Both the position numbers and the translations under genes were made by a program. Shown in pieces: positions 9,838 through 20,519 of a stretch of DNA of 64,000 nucleotides (its first letter is position 1; every line of letters starts with the position of its first letter). The DNA is from Entoloma clypeatum (Eukaryota > Basidiomycota > Agaricomycetes > Agaricales > Entolomataceae), in NCBI GenBank assembly GCA_963565915.1, contig OY751491.1, positions 558,001 through 622,000 of the forward strand, read 5' to 3'. Below the pieces are notes generated by a model that saw only the letters and a list, made by a program, of their open reading frames with translations, was not told the origin of the DNA and made no database searches.

Positions 9838-10070
9838 TTGTCACCGGCCATATTGAACGACATTGAATTGTTGTTGCCGGCTGCATTTACTGTTGCCGGC
9901 TGCATTGAGTTTGTCGCCGGCCACATTGACGTTGTCGCCGGCTGCATTGAGTTTGTTGCTGGCCACATTGATGTTGTCGCCGGCCACATTGAGTTTGTCG
10001 CCGGCTGCATTGACTGTCGCCGGCTGCATTGAGTTTGTCGCCGACCACATTTCATTCTGTCGCCGTTCGC
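9838..10070 (-). repeat. right subterminal minisatellite of the KDZ element
   Basis: The same GCCGGCGACAA-type units as at 420-700, inverted (seen here as TTGTCGCCGGC .. CATTGA). Confidence 0.75.
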
Positions 10071-10159
10071 TGTGGCAAATTCGCTGCTTCTGTAATTTAC
10101 CATACAGTGTATGTGTTCGCTAGACCATATATTACAATACAGTGTAGGTTGAGTATGTG
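10010..10159 (-). repeat. right terminal inverted repeat of KDZ element A
   Basis: The reverse complement matches 317-470. The last dozen bases (10148-10159) are more diverged. It is followed by the second target copy ATCTACACAGG at 10160-10170. Confidence 0.8.
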
Positions 10160-10170
10160 ATCTACACAGG

Positions 10171-11074
10171 AACAAGTAAGGGGTTTCTACTATATCGATT
10201 AGGTAGGAGGGGATTATATATCATCAAGTATGTATTTATTTTGTGAAACTTCACCGTGGTCTGACCAAATAATAGTAAACAATATGCAAAATGCATTGTG
10301 CAGGTGCACGCCGTGCCTTCCTCATAGTCTAATAATAGTTTAAAGTAATAGAACTACATATGGGATATGTATTCACCTTCTGATACACTGTATAATTTTT
10401 AGAAGTCCAGATAAGATAGAAATAATGAAATGTGCAGATTACAGAAAAGTGTTCTCCCTAATGAATGAACCAAATTTGAAAAACAAATGTGCTATAAGAT
10501 CCCCTGGAATTTACTCAGCGAGGAATCTGGAATATCTGGGAGTATTGCAGATAGGGGAGCTGAGGTGAGAGCAAAGGTGAAAGGATGAAGAGACAACAAG
10601 GTGAAGGTGACAGGAAAATTTTCAATGATTCTGAACTGGAATATTACTAGGGATTGTTTGGTATTGTTGACAAATTCTAGCTCCATCAATCTCACATCAA
10701 AATTGCGAGCATAATGATACTATATACATGTGAAAACACCAGATTGTTTGGATTTGTTTATAAATTCCAGCTCCATCAAACTTGTGTTACAATTGCGAGC
10801 AGAATGATACTATACATGTGTGACAACAGCAGAATATTTGGATTTGTTTACAAATTCCAGCCCAATCAGTTAACAGCAGACACTAACACCAAACCCTAAC
10901 ATGTGACATGTGACACATATTTTGATCAGTTTGTTTGTTTATATATTGAATTTACTCAGCAAGGGATCTGGGATATCTGGTATTGCAGATAGTATATACA
11001 CAGTATTTAGCAGGAAGGTACAACGAAAGAGATGTACCTGGGACATTTTTGGAGCCAAGGGACATAATAAAATG
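10171..11074 (+). repeat. inner part of left arm of the long inverted-repeat element
   Basis: The reverse complement matches 12289 to about 13610 minus the solo LTR. Three tandem sub-units of about 80-90 bp (about 10630-10880) share the tract ATTGTTTGGATTTGTT .. CAAATTCCAG. Non-coding. Confidence 0.8.
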
Positions 11075-11776
11075 ACCCAGAGAACAATAGCCTTCAATAG
11101 CCTTATTGTTCTTTGGTATGACTCAACCGATTGCCGTATTTGGACCTGATGAGGCCTATAAAGGCCGAAATAGGATCCCGCACTTATCCCAAGTCCTATT
11201 GTCCACTCGGCACACACAGGCCCTCAGTCACACTCCTCCTTGCTGCGCTTGTCATAGTGCTCCCCTCCTAACCCCATGGTTCTTCTGTGCTCCACCCTGC
11301 TGGCATGCCCTCTCCAGCTCCCATGTCACAGACAACCCGCAGGCACCTCGTCAGAAGACCCACACGCACATGTTGGGAACCAGCTCTCTTGCGACATCGC
11401 GCACAACCAGGGGCGGGACGGCCTTGACCCATGGCATCCTCTCAGGCGGGATGAACACAATGCAGAAGGGGGGTTGTGTGCGCCATCTGTGAGGAGTTGA
11501 GGACGGTGGCCCGTACCTTTGAATATGGGAAAAATTAGGCTAAAGATTGTGGCTGCATCTGGATTCAAGAGGTGTGGGAATTACATGCTAAAACAATGCA
11601 GTGTCGGATACAGGATAAAAACAGGTCCGACACTTCAAACAATGAATGAAGGAGAAAGTGATAGCTACAAATATAAGTCGTTTCATAAGATTTACATGCA
11701 TTCAGTGTCCGAGATAAAGAAAGAATGAAGGTGGGGAGGGGAGGGAAAACAGTGTTACTCTCGACCTTGACCCACC

Positions 11777-12253
11777 TCAACTGCCACTTGCATGCATGGC
11801 AGGAACTCCGAACTTTCCATCACGTTCTTGGCCACGGAGGCTGAACGGGATGGATTCCAGGTGGCAATCCTTTGTCACACAGCCACTCCAAAGGTAACCA
11901 AAGGGGCAATCTACAGAATGTATTGCAATCTCCCTTGCATAAACCTCAGTCCATACATCCAGCATCCTGTATGTTGCGATATCCTTGATGAGATCGCAAA
12001 CAAACCCTTGAACAAGTGACAGCATAGTTTTGCTGCCTCCAAAGCTCAACACCAGGTCCAACATGTTTGTGTATATATCAGGACCTTGTCTTGACAGGGA
12101 TGGGCAGATGACATACCTATCAACTGTCTCCTGGATAATGTTTCAGTGCTCATACTTTCTCACTACAGGACCACAGGTCACCAGAACGAGGACAGGCCAG
12201 CCACTGCAGGCCCTTGCTGTGATGTCCATCCATGGTTGTTTGCCATTGGGCAT
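11777..12253 (-). pseudogene. unrecognised coding relic in the loop of the long inverted-repeat element
   Basis: Read on the minus strand from ATG at 12253, one frame stays open except for a single stop: MPNGKQPWMDITARAC and GWPVLVLVTCGPVVRKYEH, then the stop, then IIQETVDRYVICPS, LSFGGSKTMLSLVQGFVCDL, REIAIHSVDCPFGYLW and a terminal stop at 11777. Amino-acid use looks like real protein and not chance. Further along the same strand, around 11480-11390, another coding-like tract reads FIPPERMPWVKAVPPLVV, perhaps a later exon. I do not recognise the family. Its place between long inverted arms suggests it could be the element's own protein. Confidence 0.4.
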
Positions 12254-12288
12254 TACGACAGCATCCCTATTAGTATGCCTGAAATATT

Positions 12289-13932
12289 CAAAGTTTTATT
12301 ATATCCCTTGTCTCCAAAAATGTCCCAGGTATGTCTCTTTTGTTGTACCTTCCTGCTAAATGCTGTGTATATACTATCTGCAATACTCCCAGATATCCCA
12401 GATCTCTTGCTGAGTAAATTCAATATATAAACAAACAAACTGATCAAAATATGTGTCACATGTCACATTTAGGGCTTGGTATTAGTGTCTGCTGTTAACT
12501 GCTGGGATCATTATTGCCTCATATAGTATCATTTTGCTTGCAATTTTAGTGCTGTTTTGATGGCCCTGGAATTTGTAAACAAATCCAAACATTCTGGTGT
12601 TGTCACATGTATTTAGTATCATTCTGCTTGCAATTTTGATGCAAGTTTGATAGAGCTGGAATTCATAAACAAATCCAAACAATCTGGTGTTTTCACATGT
12701 ATATAGTGTCATTGTGCTCGCAATTTTGATGCGAGATTGATGGAGCTAGAATTTGTCAACAATACCAAACAATCTCTAGTAATATTCCAGTTCAGAATCA
12801 TTGAGGATTCCTGTCACCTTCATCTTGTTGTCCCTTCACCCTTTCATCTTTGCCCTCACCTCAGCTCACCTTTGCTCTCACCTTGGCTCACCTTCCCTCT
12901 CACCTCACCTTCCCTATCCGCAATACTCCCAGATATCCCAGATCCCTTGCTGAGTAAATTCCAGAGGATCTTATAGTACATTTGTTTTTCAAATTTGGTT
13001 TCTATCTTCTAAAAATTATACAGTGTGTCAGAAGATGAATACATATCCCATATGTAGTTCTATTACTTTAAACTATTATTAGACTATGAGAAATGTTATG
13101 CTTTAACAAACCGTTCCAAGGTTCGGGCAGAGTATGCAGAAAGTGGAAAGGCGAAGAGCAATGTGATTGCTAAATCTAAGGAATCTACTACAGTACAGGA
13201 GGTTTATATAGGTACTGACTATAGGCGGTAGCGGATGAGTCAGTACTGCGGAAGGCTATGTACAGTGAGTAAGCTGACTGCAGAAAGCGAGTCAGCGCAG
13301 GAGCGAAGTATACTAAAGGGGATGACGAAGTAATGTAATGAGTCAGACTGGGAATCGAAGGTTGCGAAAGTAGACATTAGACATAGTGAGTTCGTAAGAG
13401 GGCGCCGAGTCGGGCCGATAAGTAAAAGATATGACGTGGTCCTCATACCGTAGAGTCCGTAATAAGAAAGGCATGATGTGTGCCTGCACGATGTATTTTG
13501 CATATTGTTTACTATTATTTGGTCAGAGCACGGCAAAGCTTCACAAAATAAATACATACTTGATGATATATAATCCCCTTCTACCTAATTGATATAGTAG
13601 AAACCCTTTACTTGTTCCTGTGTAGATATAATAAGCAGATGTGCGATGTTTCTGGGGATTTCTTTCCATATATTTGACACATTTGATGCATGCGTGATGC
13701 ATGTCATCCAATGTTGAAATGATGCATCCACCCATTGCTGACTCTGCAATGAGGGCATACATGCCAAAAACCATGTGTGAAACTATGCCAATAGCAAATT
13801 AACTAAGTAACATGACTCTTGTAAACAATTTGTGATATTTGTATGGTTTAACTGAGTTTAACCAACAAATTAACCAAACCAATGAAGAATTAACTGGTTA
13901 ATGATGGTTTGGTCTGGTTTAAATTTTTCTCT
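12289..13932 (-). repeat. right arm of the long inverted-repeat element
   Basis: The inverted counterpart of 1-316 plus 10171-11074, with the same 80-90 bp sub-units (about 12520-12780). It is interrupted by a solo LTR at 13094-13464. AT-rich flanking sequence continues to about 14350 with no gene seen. Confidence 0.85.
13094..13464 (-). mobile_element. solo LTR of the chromovirus family
   Basis: The 371-bp unit is TGTTATGC .. CCGTAATA, homologous in reverse to 5584-5984. It is flanked by the 5-bp duplication AGAAA (13089-13093 and 13465-13469). The equivalent site in the left arm (about 10318) is empty. Confidence 0.9.
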
Positions 13933-14599
13933 GAAAAATTCTTAACCGGTTAAGGTTCAGGTTAATGGATTTGGGGTCAATTAATCAAACCAAACCAAAT
14001 TTTCAAAACTAAATACAAATATTTGATCAAGTGGATAGGATACCCATCAAGTGATAACACATGGGAACCAGAATCCAACTTAAAAAGAGCACAAGAAATG
14101 CTAGGGTACTACAAACAAACCCACCCCCTCTGAACCCAAACGACCCACAACCTCTCTCATCATGACCACCGTCTTTGATACTGCTGCTAAAGACCTTCAC
14201 TGACACCACCTCTTTAGGCTCCTGACCAATCCTGAACACAATGACAGAGTGTTGCAACAAATTGATGATAAAACTGACCAATTCCTGGTCAACACACTGT
14301 TTGGACTAATCACCCTCTGCCAATTCCACTATAACACCACTGCCAACATCACACAATAGTGTTTCAAGGTTCAGTCTAATAGGACTGGAACTAGACCAGA
14401 CTGAACCAAAAATGAACCGAAATAGACTGAGACTGCAGTCTCAGTCTTGCTGAATTGGGACAGCCCCAGTCTTTGGTCTTGACCAAAAAAAGAAATCTGA
14501 AGACTGGTTGAGACTGGTGTGTAAACTGGTTGAGACTGGGGTAAACCAGTCTTTTGGGTGCTAGTACAGGGTCTACATATGTATTTATACGGCAGGCTG

Positions 14600-14945
14600 T
14601 TGGGTATGAATGGAAACCATTTGGCGTGAATGGGTGTGAGTACGGGCCATTGCACATGAGTGGTGGGTGTTGCATGTAAGTCAAGGCCGTTGGGCATGAG
14701 AGAGAGCCTTTGGGCTTGAGTAGTGGGCGTTGGGCATGGGTTGAAGCTGTTGGGCATGAGTTGAGGGCATTGGGCACCAGTGGGGGCTGTTGGGGACAAG
14801 AGAGGGCCATTTGGCTCGAGTGGTGGGCGTTGGGTGCAGGTCGAAGCTGTTTGGGATGAATGAAGCCCGTTGGTCATGAGTTGGGGCCGTTGAGCATGAG
14901 TTGGGGCTATTGGGCATGAGTTGAGACTGTTGGACACAAGAACCA
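14600..14945 (+). repeat. 21-bp minisatellite, left block
   Basis: Degenerate units of the form GTTGGGCATGAGTTGGGGCC. The period of 21 is a multiple of 3, which keeps several frames open and produces false long ORFs on the minus strand. Confidence 0.8.
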
Positions 14946-16069
14946 CTCTAGGGCTCAGAGTCACAAAGGTTAAAAATTGAGTAAAACATGGTGAAAACAT
15001 AGCCAAAACATATGATTACAGTGTTATTTTTTTGTATCTGTGTTTACAGTGCTATTTTTGTTATATCTGTGTGCCTCTCAGTGTGGAGTGAGCAATGGGT
15101 GGATGTGTTGATTCAATGTTCAATGATGCGCGACATGCGCACATCAAATGTGTCAAATATATGTAAACAAACTTAAAAAACATTGCATTTCTCCTTAATA
15201 TGACTACACAGGAGGAAGTAAGCTTACAGACTATATCAATTATGTAGCAGAGTATCATATGTCAATAAATATGTATTTATTTCATGAATTTTTGTCACGG
15301 ATTGGAGCATATAGTGATGTGACACTTTACACCAAATAATAGTAAACAATATGCAAAATGAATCATGCAGGCACACACAGTGCCTTCCTCATGATCTAAT
15401 AATAGTTTGAAGTGATATAACTTATCAATATATATGTATTCACCTTCTAAAACAGCTTGTATAATCTTTAAATCTCCAGATAAGATAGAAATAATAAAAT
15501 GTGCATATTTCAGGAAAAGTTTTATATCTCCATAATGAATCCACCAAATTTGAAAAACAGATGTGCTATGAGGTTCCCTGGATGAGGAGAATCCAAAGCT
15601 GAAACAAAATTTTTTTGGTCAAATTTTCGACCTATTTTGCTTGTATTCACCTTATCAAGTCCTGGAATTTTATTTGAATGGTCAGAATAGGTGTACATGC
15701 CATGTTTCAATAGTATATGTACAGTATATGTAGACTAAAGTGGTTATGGAAAGGAGAAAGTAAGGAAATTTTGTTTTTTGTGTTTGAGAAAAACTATGTT
15801 TGATGTATAATTTTGGAATACAGCCTCACGACTATACATAGTTCATGTATCCAACTGTATATTTACTTCTTATAGATTCCTACACATCTCTACATAAGTT
15901 AACAAATACATCTGTGGCCTGTGATGTCACAGTTTGGGCATTGAGGCCTTGAGTTTCATTGCTCAGCATTGACTGCCAAGCACTCTCGGCAATCGCCGAA
16001 AGTTGAACCAATAATTTCAACAGGCAATGAATGTTCCCACAGTTTTTTTATCCCCCACCTCCACTCCAT

Positions 16070-16500
16070 CTGGCCACCACTTCTGCCCAATGGCCACCAC
16101 TCATGCCCAACGACTCGAGTACTCATGCCCAACATGTCAAACAGCCCCACCTAATGCCCAACGGTCGCCCCTAATGCCCAGCCGCCCCTTTTTGTGCCCA
16201 ACGCCCTTTACTCACACTCAACACCCCCGACTCATACCCAACATGCCAAACGGCCCCACCTAATGCCCAACTGCCCTCTCTTATGCCCAACGGCATCCAC
16301 TCATGCCCAACAGCCTCAACTCATGCCGGATGTGTCCAACAGCCTCCATTCTCGCCCCCGAACAGCCCCATTCTTGCGCCCAATGCTGTCCACTTGCGCC
16401 CAATGCCTTCCACTCACACCCAATGCCTCTGAATCACGTCCAATAGCGCAGATTCATGCCTAACGTGCCCAACACCCTCCATTCATGCCCAATGGCCACC
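16070..16500 (-). repeat. 21-bp minisatellite, right block, inverted
   Basis: Units of the form ACTCATGCCCAACGGCC, the reverse complement of the block at 14600-14945. Confidence 0.8.
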
Positions 16501-16740
16501 CCAACTGACATTACATACAACTCAAATATATATTTAGCCCCATGTATAATTAATCAAGCACCCAAACCGGTTCTGACTAGTGCAGACCGGTTCGGTCCAC
16601 TGTCCATGGGTCCGATGGTCCAGTTCTGAGTGGTCCGGTCCAGTTTTTGGCCCTTTTGTCATATATGAAGACCGGTCTCAGTCTCGGTCTATGCCCCTCG
16701 GAGACAAAAAACCAAACCAAACCAAACCCTCAAACACTAA

Positions 16741-17012
16741 TCTGCCTACATGTCTTAAACAGGAGCAACACAGTTTGTACATGATATCAATTGAGTATTA
16801 TAGCATCATATGTCACTTTCTATGTATTTATTTTGTGAAATTTCGCCACAGATCTTATGATATAGTGATGTGGCGCTCCCACCAAATAATAGTAAACAAT
16901 GCACAGAATGCATTGCACAGGCATGCGCGGCCCCTTCCTTATAGTCTAATAATAGGTTGAGGTAATAGAACCATACATGGGATATGTATTCACCTTCTGA
17001 AATACCTTATAA
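16741..17012 (+). repeat. fragment related to the long inverted-repeat arm
   Basis: Matches about 10175-10400 (shared AATAATAGTAAACAAT, TCTAATAATAG and GGGATATGTATTCACCTTCTGA) with many differences. Non-coding. Confidence 0.65.
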
Positions 17013-17149
17013 ATCAGATGCCACCCCTCTGTTTTACACAGAAGACAATCATATAAGACTCAAGATTAAAATATATCCATCCCGAGTGTGTATCCACTTA
17101 ATTTAAAATACTAAGCTGTTACTAATTACTTTCCTTACAGCAAGTTACA

Positions 17150-17584
17150 ATGCAAGACATCCTCTATTATCAATTCAAACGTGATTTGTTTGAAGCCACA
17201 TTGTCAGGCTTAGACCTCATCCAGTACCACGAGCTTCCACCTGACACCCTCATCACAGATCTCATCAACTCCGTTGCAGAGTGTATGAAGAGATCAGCAT
17301 TCAGATATCAGTTTGTCCAATCAACTGGCAGGAATTTAGTTGTGCATGAGCGACTCCCTCTTCAGCTGCTAGGATTTGTCAATAAGGGCAAGGTCCGACC
17401 TTCTGATAATGCAATTCACCTTCAGGTTGAGCCAACCTACCAGATGGTGCTAGGAGCGCTGCTCGTGGGGGTAAGCAACCACAATAAGTTTGCCCCTTCT
17501 TTGATCAATGGGAGTGTTGAAGGTCAATACCCTGTTATCAACCTTGGTGGGCATTATTTTTCTCCCTCAGTTTACATCCCTTGA
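17150..17584 (+). CDS. hypothetical protein
   Basis: An open frame of 144 codons starts MQDILYYQFKRDLFEATLSG, preceded by a splice-acceptor-like TTACAG at 17136-17141, so it may be an internal exon. A second coding-like tract at about 17640-17840 ends in an acidic Ser/Asp/Glu run (SDSTSGGETDDEDEPGS). A GTAAGC donor at about 17470 and a TTTGCAG acceptor at about 17640 could join them, but the phase does not fit cleanly, so the model is uncertain. No family recognised. The 18150-18285 stretch is AT-rich and belongs to the LINE 3' side. Confidence 0.4.
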   Translation: MQDILYYQFKRDLFEATLSGLDLIQYHELPPDTLITDLINSVAECMKRSAFRYQFVQSTGRNLVVHERLPLQLLGFVNKGKVRPSDNAIHLQVEPTYQMVLGALLVGVSNHNKFAPSLINGSVEGQYPVINLGGHYFSPSVYIP

Positions 17585-18285
17585 TGTTGAAAATGACCAG
17601 TTGTGAATTCCTATCCCCTTCTTGCCCACTGTGTTTTTGCAGATCCTCGTGCAGGGCTTGGGCATCCAAATGCATGGCTTTATACATGTTTATCAATAAA
17701 GATCTACCATCTTTATGCAAGTGATGTGGCAGAACCCGATAATGAAGAAATCTCTGATAGTACATCTGGTGGTGAAACTGATGATGAGGATGAGCCAGGA
17801 TCTCGTTCCTCCCCTGTGGTTGCTGCTTCCCAGTTGAAATGAGCTTCTTTTAGGGCTCCCACTTTTGCTGATATTGTTGGTATCAATCCAGCTTCCCCAT
17901 CAACAGCATCCTTTCAGTCTATCACACCGCCATCCATCACCATCCAGCCATCTTTGAGGCCTGACATTGAGATCCCACCCTTGTAACTCCCTGCCCCCGA
18001 GCTCCCACACTGTTTCCTCAGATTCTACAGCATCTGCATCAACTTTGCAGTCAGTCTCAATCACTTCAACATCTGTGAGTCCGCTAACAAGGACTGGCTC
18101 AATTGCCCCTTTTCCGAGCATCTGAATGCAGCCATGGATGGCCCCTTATCACTGCTGACACTGATGAGTCTTTCTAGAGAAAAAATGTATTAGAAAAGAG
18201 GAATCCTCTTTCCCTTTTGGTTTATCATCAAAAAAGACACAAAGTGTTATATATAGAAAAATTCAAGAAACATATAATGTGTTTT

Positions 18286-20000
18286 CTAAGTATTTCTTTT
18301 AGTAAAACATTTCATTTTTCTAAGGGTTTTTTTCAAAGATAAACCTATTCCATTGTTCAAATAGGAGGAAGGGGATGGACTCAGCTTTGCGGTGTTGAGC
18401 AGTGAGTGGCCTGTCAGGAGCTGGGTGAGGATTGCTGATTGCCGGCGGTCGAGGTTGGTGATTAGCTTCAGGTAATTCTTGGACGGGAGTGACTTGTTGA
18501 TGACGTTGTTGGAGGGGAAGTGCAGAGACATTCTCCAGCACCATATCCACTGGGTTCTGAGGGTGGTGAGGTGGGATTGGCGAAGAGCGGTTAGGCTGAT
18601 GGGAAGGGGCTTTCTTCGGAGGAAGGCTGGGAGGAGGGGGGGCTTGCTTGAGGTTCCCTGGGCAGCTTGTTTGGCCAGCTCATCTGCTTGCTTGTTTGGT
18701 GCAAAATCAGTGTGGCTGGGCATTCAGTGTATTTGGAGGTCGACCACATCTTTTGTGGGGCACTTACCTTTGTTTGCAGATTGGGTACGGGTACGGTTAC
18801 CTTTCAGCCTGTGTTGGGTCGCATGGAGTCTTTCTGCAGCATCGTGGACGTGGTCAAGGAGGTGGTGAGCTGGGTGGGGCCATTGGTTTGTGAGAGCGCC
18901 TATGACTGCTTGGCTATCTGAACCTATGATGGTGTTAGTGTAGAGGGGGGTCTGGAGGGTGATCAGCATGTAGAGGGTGAGTGAGAGGCCTACAGTTTTG
19001 GCTTCGTAGATTGTGTGGTGTGAGTCTGGGCCGAGGTGATATTGGAGGTGTTGGGTCCCGGTGGCGTTGATGTACATGACTGCGGAGGCACCAATTTTGC
19101 CCTTGAAGCCCGATCCATCGCAGTAAATGGACACATGGGTTTTGTGGTGGTTGTCCACAGCTGCAGTGAGGGCTAGCATTTTGTCTTCTGGGATGTGAGT
19201 GGTGGAGGACGGGGTGTAGTTTGGTCGGCGGCATGTTGGGAAGAGCTGCTCCAAAGATGAGGGGTCGCAATCCAGGTTGTCGAAGAGATTGTGTAGAGGG
19301 GATCTGTGTCTGCGTACGTAGCGTCTGGTGGCCTTGCAGATTGGGATGTGGAGGGGGTGGGTAGGAGGTAGTGAGGCGAGGTGGAGTGTGGCATGGTGGA
19401 GGACTTTGTTGAGAAGGAGGACTATGGGGAGAAGGTTAGTGAGGGCTCCAGTGATGATCTTGGCTGCGCGTTGTTGCATTGGGACTAGTCTGTTGGTGAC
19501 GGCGACCGAGCATGAGCATTTCTTGCCTGAGGTTGAGGGGCAAATCTTGGTATACCAGATGTCTGCAGCATAGGTGAAGGTGGGGACACCGACCATGCTG
19601 TAGAGTTGGCAGATTCGGTGCGCTGGCATTCCGCCAGATATTTTGGAGAGACGGGAGACTTGGTTGGCCCACCAGGTCATGTTGGCAGACACCTTGTGGT
19701 GGTGGGTGGTCCATCACAGTTTTGAGTCGAAGATGATGCCGAGGTATTTGTAGGTGCGGATGGTCTTGATGGTCTGAGATGTAAATGAGCCATCTGGGTC
19801 AGGCCTAGAGAGGACTAGATCAGTAGGTGTGTAATCATGGTGAGTGCGAGGGAAGTTCATGAGGGCAAGTTTTGATAGTTCAAATGTTTGATGGCGATAG
19901 GTAGGTCAGCAAGCCATTGGAGCCTCAGGAAGTGGGAAATGGTGTTTGTTTGCTGGCTGTTGAAGAGCAAAATGTCTTTGTTTGTTGATAATTTATTGGC
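18286..20000 (-). pseudogene. LINE (non-LTR retrotransposon) pol relic: RT C-terminus and RNase H
   Basis: The minus strand gives the RT connection region (TIRTYKYLGIIFDSKL, then a stop, then MTWWANQVSRLSKISGGMP) and an RNase H domain. The RNase H has the acidic residues in IYCDGSGFKGKIG, HTIYEAKTVGLSL and IGSDSQAVIGAL, and the final H/D block MPSHTDFAPNKQADELAKQA. Stops and frameshifts separate the blocks (a stop near 19713, and one at 18724 between the RNase H parts). The 5' side is truncated at about 20000. The catalytic RT motif is missing. This is a fossil of an RNase H-bearing (I/Tad-like) LINE. Confidence 0.75.
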
Positions 20001-20284
20001 ATGGGAACGAAAAAAATCATGCCGCCGTATCAATACATGAACACTTCATAGGACTTTGGACAAGTACTCCAACAAGGTGTCATTTCTACTACAACCCCTA
20101 GTCCATCAGCAGTTGGCACTCACCACTGGTTAAAATAAACACCAATATTTAAACTCAAAGAATAAATTGACTCAACTCAAATGCCTCAGCCCAAGTTCAT
20201 CCCAGCAAACAAAAATCAACTCAGATGATTTTGTCAGTGAATCGCTCCTAGGGAATGGCATGGATAAACCCAAGGGTATCTTGT

Positions 20285-20515
20285 GCTGTACCCATATCTG
20301 TACCCCTGGCAACCTGTACCCGTGACCCGGTGAGTGTACCCATCAAAACAAGCCAAGAATCATCAAAAACGGTCAAGATTTGAGTGAGTTATGATCAAAA
20401 CAATCCCAGTTTGCCGTTTTCGATGATTTCTGGCTTGTTTTGAAGCTGACAGGTAGGGAAATGTGTACCCGTACCCATACCCATACCCGCATGTACCCTT
20501 ATCCATGACCCGTGA
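20285..20515. repeat. TACCC-rich low-complexity region
   Basis: Imperfect repeats of GTACCC/ATACCC (20285-20345 and 20460-20515) flank a spacer with inverted halves (AAACAAGCCAGAAATCATC and GATGATTTCTGGCTTGTTTT types). It resembles a small foldback repeat more than a telomere tract. Confidence 0.5.
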
Positions 20516-20519
20516 GGGT

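Larger units (their letters stand above)
317..10159 (+). mobile_element. KDZ-superfamily DNA transposon, copy A, multi-gene, decayed and interrupted
   Basis: The element is bounded by imperfect terminal inverted repeats (317-470 and about 10010-10159) and by an 11-bp direct repeat of the target. Inside each TIR lies a GC-rich minisatellite built on GCCGGCGACAA. The genes in order are a minus-strand PPGY/TPDG gene (1125-1811), a Zn2Cys6-like gene (from 2001), the C-terminal part of a KDZ transposase (5985-7380) and an AT-hook/acidic protein (7504-9758). The end of the second gene and the start of the transposase gene are missing and replaced by a chromovirus fragment at 3177-5984. Without the catalytic N-terminal half of the transposase this copy should be non-autonomous. 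A second copy at 37385-40797 confirms the left-end gene pair belongs to the element. Confidence 0.8.
14357..16739. mobile_element. possible hAT-like non-autonomous element with inverted 21-bp minisatellites
   Basis: The ends read TAGTGTTTCAAGG and CCCTCAAACACTA, like the hAT MITEs elsewhere here. No matching 8-bp target duplication is visible. Inside are the two inverted minisatellites, and between them (15083-15590) a diverged copy of the arm sequence seen at 10171-10500. No gene. Confidence 0.45.

Noticed and set aside
9838..10070. CRISPR-like array
   Set aside because: Units of about 20-25 bp without unique spacers; they are subterminal transposon repeats and the organism is a fungus.
14371..15006. 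Minus-strand ORF of 211 codons, Pro/Asn/Thr-rich
   Set aside because: It is the translation of the 21-bp minisatellite; the mirror block at 16070-16500 gives the same peptide words.
16027..16463. Plus-strand ORFs rich in MPN, HAQ and LCPT words
   Set aside because: Product of the inverted 21-bp minisatellite.
20285..20515. Telomere or telomere-like array
   Set aside because: Units are TACCC, not the TAACCC/TTAGGG type, short and imperfect, in an internal position.
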